A DNA stretch of 64,000 nucleotides from Heterorhizobium halophytocola (GTDB lineage: Bacteria > Pseudomonadota > Alphaproteobacteria > Rhizobiales > Rhizobiaceae), in assembly GCF_017873095.1 (NCBI RefSeq), contig NZ_JAGGJU010000005.1:1-64000 (forward strand), in the 5' to 3' direction. Below are positions 1-7,073 of the stretch, one piece after another; the first letter of the stretch is position 1, and every line of letters starts with the position of its first letter. The notes beneath the pieces are model-generated. The model worked only from the letters and a program-made list of their open reading frames with translations, ran no database searches and had not been told where the DNA came from. The translations under genes were made by a program, and so were the position numbers.

Positions 1-76
1 GTCAGGTCGCCGCGAGCCAAAACCGCCTCCTAAAAGGCAGCCTTGAATCACGCTTCAGCTGATTTGGGAATCCACT

Positions 77-799
77 TTGTCAACAGGACCTAGTGACCTG
101 CCTAGTCTGATCACTGTTGCTGGCGCCCTGATCGCGCTCGGCATCTGGGTAGGAAACTTGAAAAATCAGGTCGATAGCTCCCAGGTGGAAGTGGCTCAAC
201 TGAAAGGGCAGGTAACACAACTGCAAGAACTCTTGCAGAAGACACAGTCTGCAACTCTCACGGGGCTGCGCGGTCCAGCCGGCCAGAAGGGTGAGAAAGG
301 TGACCCTGGCGAGCCGGGACCAATCGGCCCTCGGGGTCCTCGTGGTGAAGTCGGGGCTCAGGGTGAGCAGGGTACGCCCGGTGCTGTCGGGCGCGCTTCT
401 GTAAGCGAAGCAGCAATTCGCGATATCGTGAACGACGCTTTAGAAGCCAAGCTGCGTGCCTTACCATCCGGTAAAGCCGGGAATTCATCTCAACCCAATG
501 GGACAACAAACATCTTTGACACAAGCGACTGTCTTCAGGTGAACGAGATCCGGTCGCTTGATGTCTTGATCCTTAGAAAAGGATTAGAATTCTGTGAGGC
601 AGACGGCAGACTACTAGCGACAGTCGGAGATGTGGCAGAACGCGGGTACGTTTATATACCGGTAGCTGGCAACGGCTTTGACCAGTGTCACCTCAACCAC
701 AAATGCTCATTTCGCTTTATGGGATCCCAACAATATGTTTTCGAGCGTGTCGCTCGAGATGACCAAGGGGTCGTCGCTCTGTTCCGAAAAGCAAAATAG
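77..799 (+). CDS. Membrane-anchored collagen-like (Gly-X-Y) repeat protein
   Basis: About 240 aa from a TTG start; the reading frame stays open upstream, so the true start is uncertain. Residues 10-27 form a hydrophobic segment ([18 protein letters not shown]), followed by a short coiled-coil-like stretch rich in Q, E and V (about 30-58). Residues 63-105 are an unbroken collagen-like tract with 15 glycines at exact three-residue spacing, rich in KGE, GDP and GPR triplets. The C-terminal 135 residues look globular and hold four cysteines. Bacterial and phage collagen-like tracts form trimeric stalks, so a trimer with an N-terminal anchor and a C-terminal head is likely. The gene faces opposite to the leftward phage operon beside it, which suggests independently expressed cargo. 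The ligand or function is not recognisable. It could also be a tail-fibre fragment, but the N-terminal membrane segment argues against that. Confidence 0.7.
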   Translation: MSTGPSDLPSLITVAGALIALGIWVGNLKNQVDSSQVEVAQLKGQVTQLQELLQKTQSATLTGLRGPAGQKGEKGDPGEPGPIGPRGPRGEVGAQGEQGTPGAVGRASVSEAAIRDIVNDALEAKLRALPSGKAGNSSQPNGTTNIFDTSDCLQVNEIRSLDVLILRKGLEFCEADGRLLATVGDVAERGYVYIPVAGNGFDQCHLNHKCSFRFMGSQQYVFERVARDDQGVVALFRKAK

Positions 800-960
800 G
801 ACATAGCTTGCGCACTGGCCCTGAATCGCTTCTGCCGTATTCGGCTTGCTTCAGGGCTGGGGCTGACCGGTGTACCACCTCGGGATTTCTCCCCGCTTTC
901 TACGGCGTTCTCAGAGGCTCACTAGCAGGATCATCAGCGCGTCCAGTGGCGAAATGACTC

Positions 961-1620
961 TCACAGTTTTTCGAGCATGGCAAGAGGCAGCGTCATAGGC
1001 ACGGCACCACCAAGGATGTCCACCGTCACCACCACGTCGCCCTTGCCCTTGCCGTTCGGAGTGATGACGATAGCTGTCATCGCCTCGAAAGGCCCGCCCG
1101 TCATCGACACCTTGTCGCCAGCCTTCACGACAAGCTCTGACGGCTTCTCCCAATCATAAAGCCCTGCATCAGCCATCGTCTTGAAGCGATTGATTTCAAT
1201 TGCTCTCACCCGCATTGGCTTCTCCGCTCCGCCGAGCACACCGATGACGTCCTGCACCCCTTTGAAGGCGACGAGCACGCAAGGGTTCGGGTCGCTCTGG
1301 ACGAGCACATAACCGAAGATCACGGGCTGCATAACGCCCTCTATCTTGCGTCCACGACGCTCCCAGGTCTTTCCCTTCCGCATCGGCACCAATGAGTTTA
1401 TCCCCAACACGTCGAGCGCCTCCTGCACGAAAGCCTCACGTCCGGTCATCACCCGGAGGGCAAACCACGGCGAATCGTCGCCGATGATTCGGGCCGCCTG
1501 TTCGAGCGTCGCAAGCCGCGCTTCGGTTTCCACCTCGTCGAACGTCCTTCTGGAATGGGTTGCAATTGCCTTGCCCGTCATGTTGCCCTGCTGCATCATC
1601 GCCTCACACCGCCGCTTCAT
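961..1620 (-). CDS. NusG-family transcription (anti)termination protein, phage paralogue
   Basis: 219 aa. After an unrelated 50-residue N-terminal extension, residues 51-155 match a NusG N-terminal (NGN) domain, starting with WFALRVMTGRE and including a FGYVLVQ strand. Residues 164-219 match a KOW domain (VKAGDKVSMTGGPFEAM). NusG-family proteins bind RNA polymerase and set pausing and termination; specialised paralogues such as RfaH and LoaP act on particular long operons. This copy is the last gene of the leftward early operon and overlaps the preceding replication gene by 17 bp, so the two are probably co-translated. It may act as the element's antiterminator in place of an N or Q protein (inference). 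It is not the housekeeping nusG, which in this group normally lies beside secE and rplK. Confidence 0.8.
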   Translation of the reverse strand: MKRRCEAMMQQGNMTGKAIATHSRRTFDEVETEARLATLEQAARIIGDDSPWFALRVMTGREAFVQEALDVLGINSLVPMRKGKTWERRGRKIEGVMQPVIFGYVLVQSDPNPCVLVAFKGVQDVIGVLGGAEKPMRVRAIEINRFKTMADAGLYDWEKPSELVVKAGDKVSMTGGPFEAMTAIVITPNGKGKGDVVVTVDILGGAVPMTLPLAMLEKL

Positions 1621-2770
1621 GGGTTTCGCCCTTCACCAGGGCCTGAAACTCCGCCATCGCCTCTTCCGGCTGTCCGGCCGGGAAGTAGAGCCATTCGTGC
1701 CCGGTCGCCGGCAGCCAGGGCCAGCCCATGCGCTCGTGCAGCGCCTTCCAGGCCGCCGCTTCGGCGCTGTCCCGATGCATCTTCTGAAACCCCTCGGAGA
1801 CCACCAGCAGCGGTCCCGGCACAAAGGCGCCAAACCGGTTCTCGACCTTGGCATCCATGGCCGTCACCTTCGGCCAGCCATAGCGAGCCCTGCGCTCGCG
1901 CTTGATCTCGGCCGCCTTGTCGGCATCCCGCATCAGTGTTCGCTGAAACGCCGATGGCGCTGGCCAACCCTCGGAGGTCATCGGCTTGGAAAGCTCGGCT
2001 AGCCTCAGCGCCATCCATGCCCGGCTGAATGGGTTGTACATCGCCGCCGGCGCCACGTCGGAGCGCGGATCGTCGAGCAGGGTCCACTTGCGTTCCTTGA
2101 GGTAAACGGATGGGTAGACGAAGCTGCCCTTGGCATCTTTCGTCGCCTTGATGAAGGCCGGTGTGCGGGCAATGCAGTCCGCCCGCTCGTCTGCCGTCAG
2201 GGCGAACCACTCCTTCAGCGCCGCGTCGCGGCTGGTGCCGGCATAGTCCGGATAACTCGGCCACCACTTGTCGAACTTACGGATCACGCTCCTGGAATTT
2301 TCTTCCCCGTTCGCGCTTGCGCTCGCGCCCTCTCTCTCAAGTGATGGTTCTACTGGTGGTTCTATTACGGTTCGGGTGTCATGGTGACACCCGTCTTCGT
2401 CGTCAGTGTCACCCGTCTCCGTCATGGTGTCACCCGTCAGAGCACCGGCGACGGGTGACATGACGTCACCCGTGTGCCTGTCCTGGCCCAGCCTTGCGAT
2501 GGCAGCGAGGTCGAAATCGTAGCGCGTGGCCTGCCCCGGCTTGCCGCTTGCCTCCTGCACCACGACCAGCAATCCCTCGGCAACAAAATCGGCGAGAATC
2601 CGCTGCACAGTCCGCTCCGAAAGCTCCGTTTCGCGCGCAAGCCGTGCCACCGTCGGCCAGATCCCTCGCCCCTCGTCGTCGGCAAAATCCGCCAGACGCA
2701 CAGCCATTATCTTACGGCTGGAAGAACCGAGCGAAGCTTTGAACATTCTAGACATGACCATGATGCTCAT
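1604..2770 (-). CDS. Winged-helix phage replication initiator-like protein
   Basis: 388 aa. Residues 30-85 form a helix-turn-helix of the HTH_36 type (WPTVARLARETELSERTVQRILADF), as found at the N terminus of many phage replication proteins. A low-complexity linker follows (about 100-150, rich in T, G, D and E). Next comes a segment starting FDKWWPSYP, shared with phage DnaT/replisome-organiser-like proteins, then a basic C-terminal half with no motif I recognise. The linker-coding DNA carries clustered 12-bp direct repeats and two inverted repeats (annotated separately), the arrangement of an origin inside an initiator gene, as in lambda O. Several ATG codons crowd the start (residues 1, 4, 6, 9), so the exact start is unsure. 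The 3' end overlaps the NusG-like gene by 17 bp. Confidence 0.7.
   Translation of the reverse strand: MSIMVMSRMFKASLGSSSRKIMAVRLADFADDEGRGIWPTVARLARETELSERTVQRILADFVAEGLLVVVQEASGKPGQATRYDFDLAAIARLGQDRHTGDVMSPVAGALTGDTMTETGDTDDEDGCHHDTRTVIEPPVEPSLEREGASASANGEENSRSVIRKFDKWWPSYPDYAGTSRDAALKEWFALTADERADCIARTPAFIKATKDAKGSFVYPSVYLKERKWTLLDDPRSDVAPAAMYNPFSRAWMALRLAELSKPMTSEGWPAPSAFQRTLMRDADKAAEIKRERRARYGWPKVTAMDAKVENRFGAFVPGPLLVVSEGFQKMHRDSAEAAAWKALHERMGWPWLPATGHEWLYFPAGQPEEAMAEFQALVKGETHEAAV
2373..2473. repeat. Iteron-like repeat cluster, candidate replication origin
   Basis: Three direct 12-bp copies of GTGTCACCCGTC lie at 2384-2395 (one mismatch), 2406-2417 and 2427-2438, spaced 22 and 21 bp, about two helical turns. 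Perfect 9-bp inverted pairs flank them: CGGGTGTCA/TGACACCCG (2373-2381/2385-2393) and ACGGGTGAC/GTCACCCGT (2451-2459/2465-2473). All lie inside the linker-coding part of the replication gene. One spacing is 22 bp, so the copies fall in different reading frames, which points to selection on DNA rather than on a peptide repeat. The role as origin is inference. Confidence 0.6.
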
Positions 2771-2874
2771 AGGAACGACATCCTACCATCCGCCACTTGC
2801 ATCCGTTTGATTCCGATTGCTAACCTGAGCACGCCTGATCCGCATTGCGACAGGCACAGGAGGACGAACGACGC

Positions 2875-3684
2875 ATGTCTTGGGGATTTGAACGCGGGAA
2901 AATTTATAACCGGGTCGCCGATATCAACGCCCGCTTCAGCAGCACACCGCAAGGCGGCATCATCAGACCATCGCGACACAACCTGGTCATAGCGATCACC
3001 GGCCCCGGTGGCCATTCCTACGGCTACCAAGATCGAGAGAATGAAGATGGAACATTTGACTATTTCGGCGCCGGTCGCATGGGTGATATGGAGTTGGTCC
3101 GGGGCAACAAGGCGATCGTGGAACACAGTGCGGACTCTAGGAGCCTGTTGTTGTTTCAGGAGGTCGGGCGTCGCAAGGGGCTGCGCTTTAAAGGCGAATA
3201 CGTCCTGGAAAGTTACACCTGGCAGATGGCGCCTGATGAAACCGGTGCTATGCGAAGAGCCGTTGTCTTCAAGCTTCGCCCACTCGAAAACATCGTCGAG
3301 ACGGTCCTGAATGATGAAGAACCGCTGAAGCTGTCCGACGAAGAACTTTTGGCGCGTGCGCGCGATGCGGGGCAACCCATGGCGCCGGGTACTACGACGA
3401 TCAGCAACACCTATCTCCGTAGTAAACACGTGCGCGAATGGGTTCTGCGCAGAGCTGCCGGCCACTGCGAGGCAGATGGCGCCCCGGCACCATTCCTGCG
3501 GGCAAATGGCGAGCCTTACCTGGAACCGCATCACATTCTGCGCGTCAGCGACGGCGGCCCAGATGACATCCATCACGTCATTGCATTGTGTCCGAACTGT
3601 CACCGGCGCGCGCATTCCGGAGCGGACGCCAAAGCGTTCAACGCAAACCTGCTGCAGCAAATGGCCACTATTCAGCCCGACTAG
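2875..3684 (+). CDS. McrA-like HNH endonuclease with N-terminal modified-base-binding (SRA-like) domain
   Basis: 269 aa from the ATG at 2875, chosen because AGGAGG lies 11 bases upstream; a longer reading from TTG 2845 has no such site. Residues 1-135 (WGFERGKIYNRVADINARF, QGGI, GDM.LVRGN.AI..H) resemble the SRA-like domain found in ScoMcrA-type proteins. Residues 180-250 are a HNH nuclease with C198, H219-H220, C239-P-N-C242-H243 and H247. The usual central Asn of HNH appears to be His (DDIHHVIALCPNC). Proteins of this layout cut DNA carrying modified bases (type IV restriction). The gene stands alone, opposite in direction to the phage operon on both sides, so it is likely cargo that protects the lysogen against phages with modified DNA (inference). 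Confidence 0.8.
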   Translation: MSWGFERGKIYNRVADINARFSSTPQGGIIRPSRHNLVIAITGPGGHSYGYQDRENEDGTFDYFGAGRMGDMELVRGNKAIVEHSADSRSLLLFQEVGRRKGLRFKGEYVLESYTWQMAPDETGAMRRAVVFKLRPLENIVETVLNDEEPLKLSDEELLARARDAGQPMAPGTTTISNTYLRSKHVREWVLRRAAGHCEADGAPAPFLRANGEPYLEPHHILRVSDGGPDDIHHVIALCPNCHRRAHSGADAKAFNANLLQQMATIQPD

Positions 3685-3728
3685 TTGGGAAATAGCAGCG
3701 GGAATTGTCGAAGCGCGACGGCGAACGT

Positions 3729-4019
3729 TCATCTCGCCCTCCCCGCCACACTCTCCGCCAGCCGCAATTGCGCCGCCTCGCACATTTCGTAGGCCGCCTG
3801 CGCAAGCCACCCGTGCTCGTCGGCATTGCGGCGCAGCGCCGTCAGCCGTGCTTCGATGAAGTCGATCGCCTCCGGCCAGTCCAGTGCGCGAAACCGCGCC
3901 ATGATCATTGCCTGATAGGTCATCAGCAGCGCCGGCGAGACCCGCCCGAGCCAGTCCGCACGCTCTGCATCGTCCGCCGCGCCGTCCAGGCTGTCGAAGA
4001 TCGGCAGCTTCTCGTTCAT
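3729..4019 (-). CDS. Hypothetical protein, small, alpha-helical (phage early operon)
   Basis: 96 aa from the ATG at 4019 (MNEKLPIFDSLDG); a longer reading to 4139 has an N terminus unlike coding sequence. GAGGG lies upstream of this ATG. The product is acidic and predicted helical, with a segment RALDWPEAIDFIEARLTALR, and has no cysteine pair, signal peptide or membrane segment. It lies in the leftward phage operon between the methyltransferase and replication genes, each gap being filled by an opposite-facing cargo gene. I do not recognise the family; its position suggests an accessory replication or regulatory protein. Confidence 0.55.
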   Translation of the reverse strand: MNEKLPIFDSLDGAADDAERADWLGRVSPALLMTYQAMIMARFRALDWPEAIDFIEARLTALRRNADEHGWLAQAAYEMCEAAQLRLAESVAGRAR

Positions 4020-4231
4020 GCCGCCGCCCTCGCCGCTTTCAAGGCGATACGCGCGATTGAATCTGCAATGGGTCCAGCGGCCCCATGCTGGGCGCGCCTC
4101 AACTTCAACCGGCCAAGACCTGAGAAAGCCGCAAGGCATCGATAGACATTTTTAATAACAAATATTAATAATAATTCAATTTGGATATTTTTCCTTAGCC
4201 TAAATAATATATTGTTCTCGATGGAGATGAT

Positions 4232-5524
4232 ATGCCAAGAAAAAATCGGTTTGCATTCCCGCGCAATCGGCAAAAGTCTAACAAACAAGCTTATTACCAT
4301 TGCAATATTAGAGTGATAAATAAGCTTATAAAAATAGATAGAAAAATCAGACCTTTTCTGCACAAATTTGAGAGAAGCGCAATTGGTCACCTCACAGGCT
4401 ATTCTGCTGCAATAATAAGCTTTGGAGCAATTATAGTCGGATATTGGCAATTTACCGATTATTTCATACATCGGCAGCAGCAGGAGGAGGCCCAGCAAGA
4501 GGAAAGGTACGACAGGGCTTGGGATAGGTTGCTGGTCAGACAAGGAGGCGATGTCCGCAAGGGCGTGGCTTTGAATAATTTGCTGGAAGCGGGAATCAGC
4601 ATCAAAGAATTGGATCTCGGTTGCCAGCAGACTGGCGAGTGGGATGACAAAGCCAAAAGATGCGTTCGCCCGGCCATCTTCTCCAACCTGAAACTTTCGC
4701 AATTCCTTGTTGACAAAGATTGGTACGATTACACTTATAAGTGGCCTATATTCTCTTCCATACCAGGCGGCAAAGATCTCGTGAATCTCTTCTACTTTCG
4801 TGGAAACATTATACTTAAGAGCAACCTCACCTCCCTGGTTCTCGACTACACGCCCCCCGAGATCTCCGAGGTTGAAACCGAAGGGAAAATTAAGTTGGCT
4901 GAAAATAAGACTTTCATAGAAGAGAGCGAAGTCAGAAATACATACATAGGAAATGGATACAAAAATATTGAATTCTCCAATAATGACGCTTCCTACTTTA
5001 TCGCCCCTGTAGATTTTCTCAAAAATGTAAAAAAGAGCAACATTAGCGCGGCGCGTCTTTACTACGGCAGCCAGCGTGAATTGAGCGAAATAATCTCGTC
5101 CATCACCCAAGAGGATGAGACAAAAGATGATATTTTTTCTCGCTTGGAAAGTGAAAGGGGAAAAAATTGGGCATGGGCAGACGCGCCACCTATGACTAGT
5201 GTGCGGGGGCAATATCAGCGAAAGCTTCCATTGCCTCCATCCATACTTGAGCGAATTGTCCTCGCGGACCCTCGATGCCGTGCGAACGCGCAAGAACTCA
5301 ATTCGCGTTCGGCAGTTGCCAACTCCACACCTGAGGATGTCAGAGGCATCACGCCGAATCTGATAGTTCCAGAAGGCGCCCCTATTCCACGTGACGCTCC
5401 CCAAAACTTGAATCTTATAGAATATTTGGAATACAACGTTGATCCGGAATGCACAATTACTTGGCACGAAGCAGCTATTATTTATCCTGATCTCTATCCA
5501 CAAGTCCCCGATGCGTCCCATTAA
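4232..5524 (+). CDS. Membrane-anchored protein of unknown function, AT-rich cargo gene
   Basis: 430 aa from ATG 4232, preceded by GGAG at suitable spacing. A basic N terminus (about 1-50) leads to one membrane segment (SAAIISFGAIIVGYWQF, about 57-73). A charged stretch (RQQQEEAQQEERYDRAWDRL) follows, then a soluble domain of about 340 residues. The junction, with a segment RKGVALNNLLEAG.SIKELDLGC, resembles the linker of membrane-anchored pentapeptide-repeat proteins, but no clear pentapeptide run follows. The gene and its upstream region are visibly richer in A and T than the neighbours, a sign of recent transfer. It faces against the phage operon and its last four bases overlap tail-to-tail with the methyltransferase gene. 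The function is unknown; superinfection exclusion or defence is a possibility, not shown. Confidence 0.7.
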   Translation: MPRKNRFAFPRNRQKSNKQAYYHCNIRVINKLIKIDRKIRPFLHKFERSAIGHLTGYSAAIISFGAIIVGYWQFTDYFIHRQQQEEAQQEERYDRAWDRLLVRQGGDVRKGVALNNLLEAGISIKELDLGCQQTGEWDDKAKRCVRPAIFSNLKLSQFLVDKDWYDYTYKWPIFSSIPGGKDLVNLFYFRGNIILKSNLTSLVLDYTPPEISEVETEGKIKLAENKTFIEESEVRNTYIGNGYKNIEFSNNDASYFIAPVDFLKNVKKSNISAARLYYGSQRELSEIISSITQEDETKDDIFSRLESERGKNWAWADAPPMTSVRGQYQRKLPLPPSILERIVLADPRCRANAQELNSRSAVANSTPEDVRGITPNLIVPEGAPIPRDAPQNLNLIEYLEYNVDPECTITWHEAAIIYPDLYPQVPDASH

Positions 5525-6990
5525 CATGCTCGCTCTCCCATTGGCTTAGCTAAAGCGTCGCTAGTGCTTTCTGCATCGAGTAGCGTTGTCGATGGGCGGG
5601 TCCGTTCGTAGTCCGCAGCTGTGTGAAACATCCCGCGCTTAATCATCGCGGCCATCAGCGCCTCGGCCACGCTGTTGCGAATGCCGAGCCCCTTGCGCAG
5701 TTCGGCGACCGAGAGGCTATCCCGCCCCGAGGCAAAGGCGATGGCGTCGTCGAGATCCTCGCCGACCCGCTCCTCGACCGACTTCCGCGGCGTCTCCCGC
5801 GCAAATTCGTCGACGCCGGGCTTGAAACCGATCGGCGCCACATGCCCGCCAGTACCCGGCGCCAGCGGCTCGGCCGCCTCATAGGCTTTCCAGTCCACCC
5901 GGATCATCTGCGGATAGCCGTCGCCATAACTGCCTTCGTGGTTTCGCTCCCAGACAAACCAGGCGCAATTCATCTGGCTCGACGCCTTCGGCCCGTCCCA
6001 TCCGTCCCGGTGCATCATCGGCAGCCGACGGGTAAACACGTAGATCCGCGACGGCGGGCATTCATCCATCACGAAACAGCGGTCGACATCCTCGAACCCG
6101 GCGGCAAAATTCCAGTTGAGCAGCAGGGCCATCTTGCCCGGCCGGTGTTCGCGCAGCGCATGCGCCGCATAGGCATTGGCCACGCCGTAAGGCGGATTGG
6201 TCACGATATCCCGGCCAACCGACCAGAGCTTGCTCGGGCCGGTGGACAGCAGGAAGTCGCCCACCTGCTGCAGCTCGCCATGCCGCGTGGCAATCCCGCG
6301 ATCGACGAGATCCGAGATCATCACCGCGTAGCCCGCATCTTCCAGCGGTCGCAGGATCGCGCCCTTGCCCACACTCGGCTCCAGCACGCCGCCGGAGAAG
6401 CTTTCCAGTGCCAGCAACGTGCGCATCGCCTCGATCGGCGTCTCGTAGAGATCCTCGCCGCGCTCGTCCTTCGTCGCGGTCTTCGTGCCAATCGCGTGCC
6501 CCGCCGCCTTCTTCAGGCTGGCGCGGCTTGGCTCGAGCCCTTCCGAAAGCCGGACGGAAATCACCCGATCGACAAAGCCCGGCTCGGCCCGCTCGGCATT
6601 GCGCACCTTGCGCGCCTGGTGCAGGTGTTGCGCATCGAGCCCGACCTCATCGAGCGTGAAAATATTATCGCCGGAAATATTTGATTTGCGCCCCGGCCGG
6701 GCCACCTGCCCCCGGGCCTGCGCCTCGTCGACGGCATCCGCCATACGGATCGTCGCATGCGTTTCGATGAACAGCGCATCGGCCTGCATCCGCCGCGCCT
6801 TGTCGATCAGCTGGCGAGAGGCCTTCACCTTCTCGGCAGACCCTGCCGCAGCCTTCGCCTGGTCATAGGCGACCCCGGCAATCAGCCGTGCCGCCGCCAG
6901 GTCGCCATCGTCGAGCAATGCCCGGGCGCGTTCCAGCGTGACCAGAAGGTCGGCCGTCGGTTCTGCAACAATCTGGGCGACAGCGTTCAT
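5521..6990 (-). CDS. Phage-type DNA methyltransferase (N6-adenine class) with extra terminal domains
   Basis: 489 aa. Residues 202-210 (VLEPSVGKG) fit the AdoMet-binding motif I and residues 265-269 (NPPYG) are the catalytic motif IV of amino-methyltransferases, most often N6-adenine. The N-terminal 150 residues are helical and resemble parts of phage partition or regulatory proteins. Near residues 415-455 a winged-helix-like segment (DSLSVAELRKGLGIRNSVAEALMA) resembles the FtsK gamma domain that reads DNA. No cognate restriction enzyme is adjacent, so this is probably an orphan enzyme that protects or marks element DNA. It belongs to the leftward operon. Sequence specificity cannot be read from the protein. 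Confidence 0.75.
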   Translation of the reverse strand: MNAVAQIVAEPTADLLVTLERARALLDDGDLAAARLIAGVAYDQAKAAAGSAEKVKASRQLIDKARRMQADALFIETHATIRMADAVDEAQARGQVARPGRKSNISGDNIFTLDEVGLDAQHLHQARKVRNAERAEPGFVDRVISVRLSEGLEPSRASLKKAAGHAIGTKTATKDERGEDLYETPIEAMRTLLALESFSGGVLEPSVGKGAILRPLEDAGYAVMISDLVDRGIATRHGELQQVGDFLLSTGPSKLWSVGRDIVTNPPYGVANAYAAHALREHRPGKMALLLNWNFAAGFEDVDRCFVMDECPPSRIYVFTRRLPMMHRDGWDGPKASSQMNCAWFVWERNHEGSYGDGYPQMIRVDWKAYEAAEPLAPGTGGHVAPIGFKPGVDEFARETPRKSVEERVGEDLDDAIAFASGRDSLSVAELRKGLGIRNSVAEALMAAMIKRGMFHTAADYERTRPSTTLLDAESTSDALAKPMGERAC

Positions 6991-7028
6991 GGCGAAGCAC
7001 GCTGACGCCGAAAGCGTTCCACTTGCGA

Positions 7029-7057
7029 TTGCGCCGGGCAGCGGCGATGACCTATAG
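7029..7057 (+). promoter_or_regulatory. Candidate sigma-70 promoter for the membrane-protein cargo gene
   Basis: TTGCGC (7029-7034) and CTATAG (7052-7057) are separated by 17 bp. The -10 is close to the rhizobial CTATAT form. It would start transcription near 7064, just upstream of the gene at 7074, supporting autonomous expression of this cargo gene. Confidence 0.4.
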
Positions 7058-7073
7058 GTTCGGAAATGAATGA

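Noticed and set aside
1..76. Left attachment site of the element
   Set aside because: No match to the tRNA-Thr 3' end was found here or elsewhere in the first 15 kb; attL must lie outside the window.
818..857. Hairpin GCCCTGAA/TTCAGGGC after the collagen-like gene as terminator
   Set aside because: The stem is 8 bp but the loop is 24 bases and no T run follows; not convincing.
2373..2473. Possible CRISPR-like repeat run
   Set aside because: Repeats are only 12 bp, spaced 21-22 bp, partly inverted, and lie in a coding gene; they fit iterons, not CRISPR.
4016..5527. 503-codon minus-strand frame opposite the AT-rich cargo gene
   Set aside because: The plus-strand frame has an ATG with ribosome site and a sensible membrane-plus-soluble layout; the minus frame reads as random hydrophobic/Cys/Phe-rich sequence.
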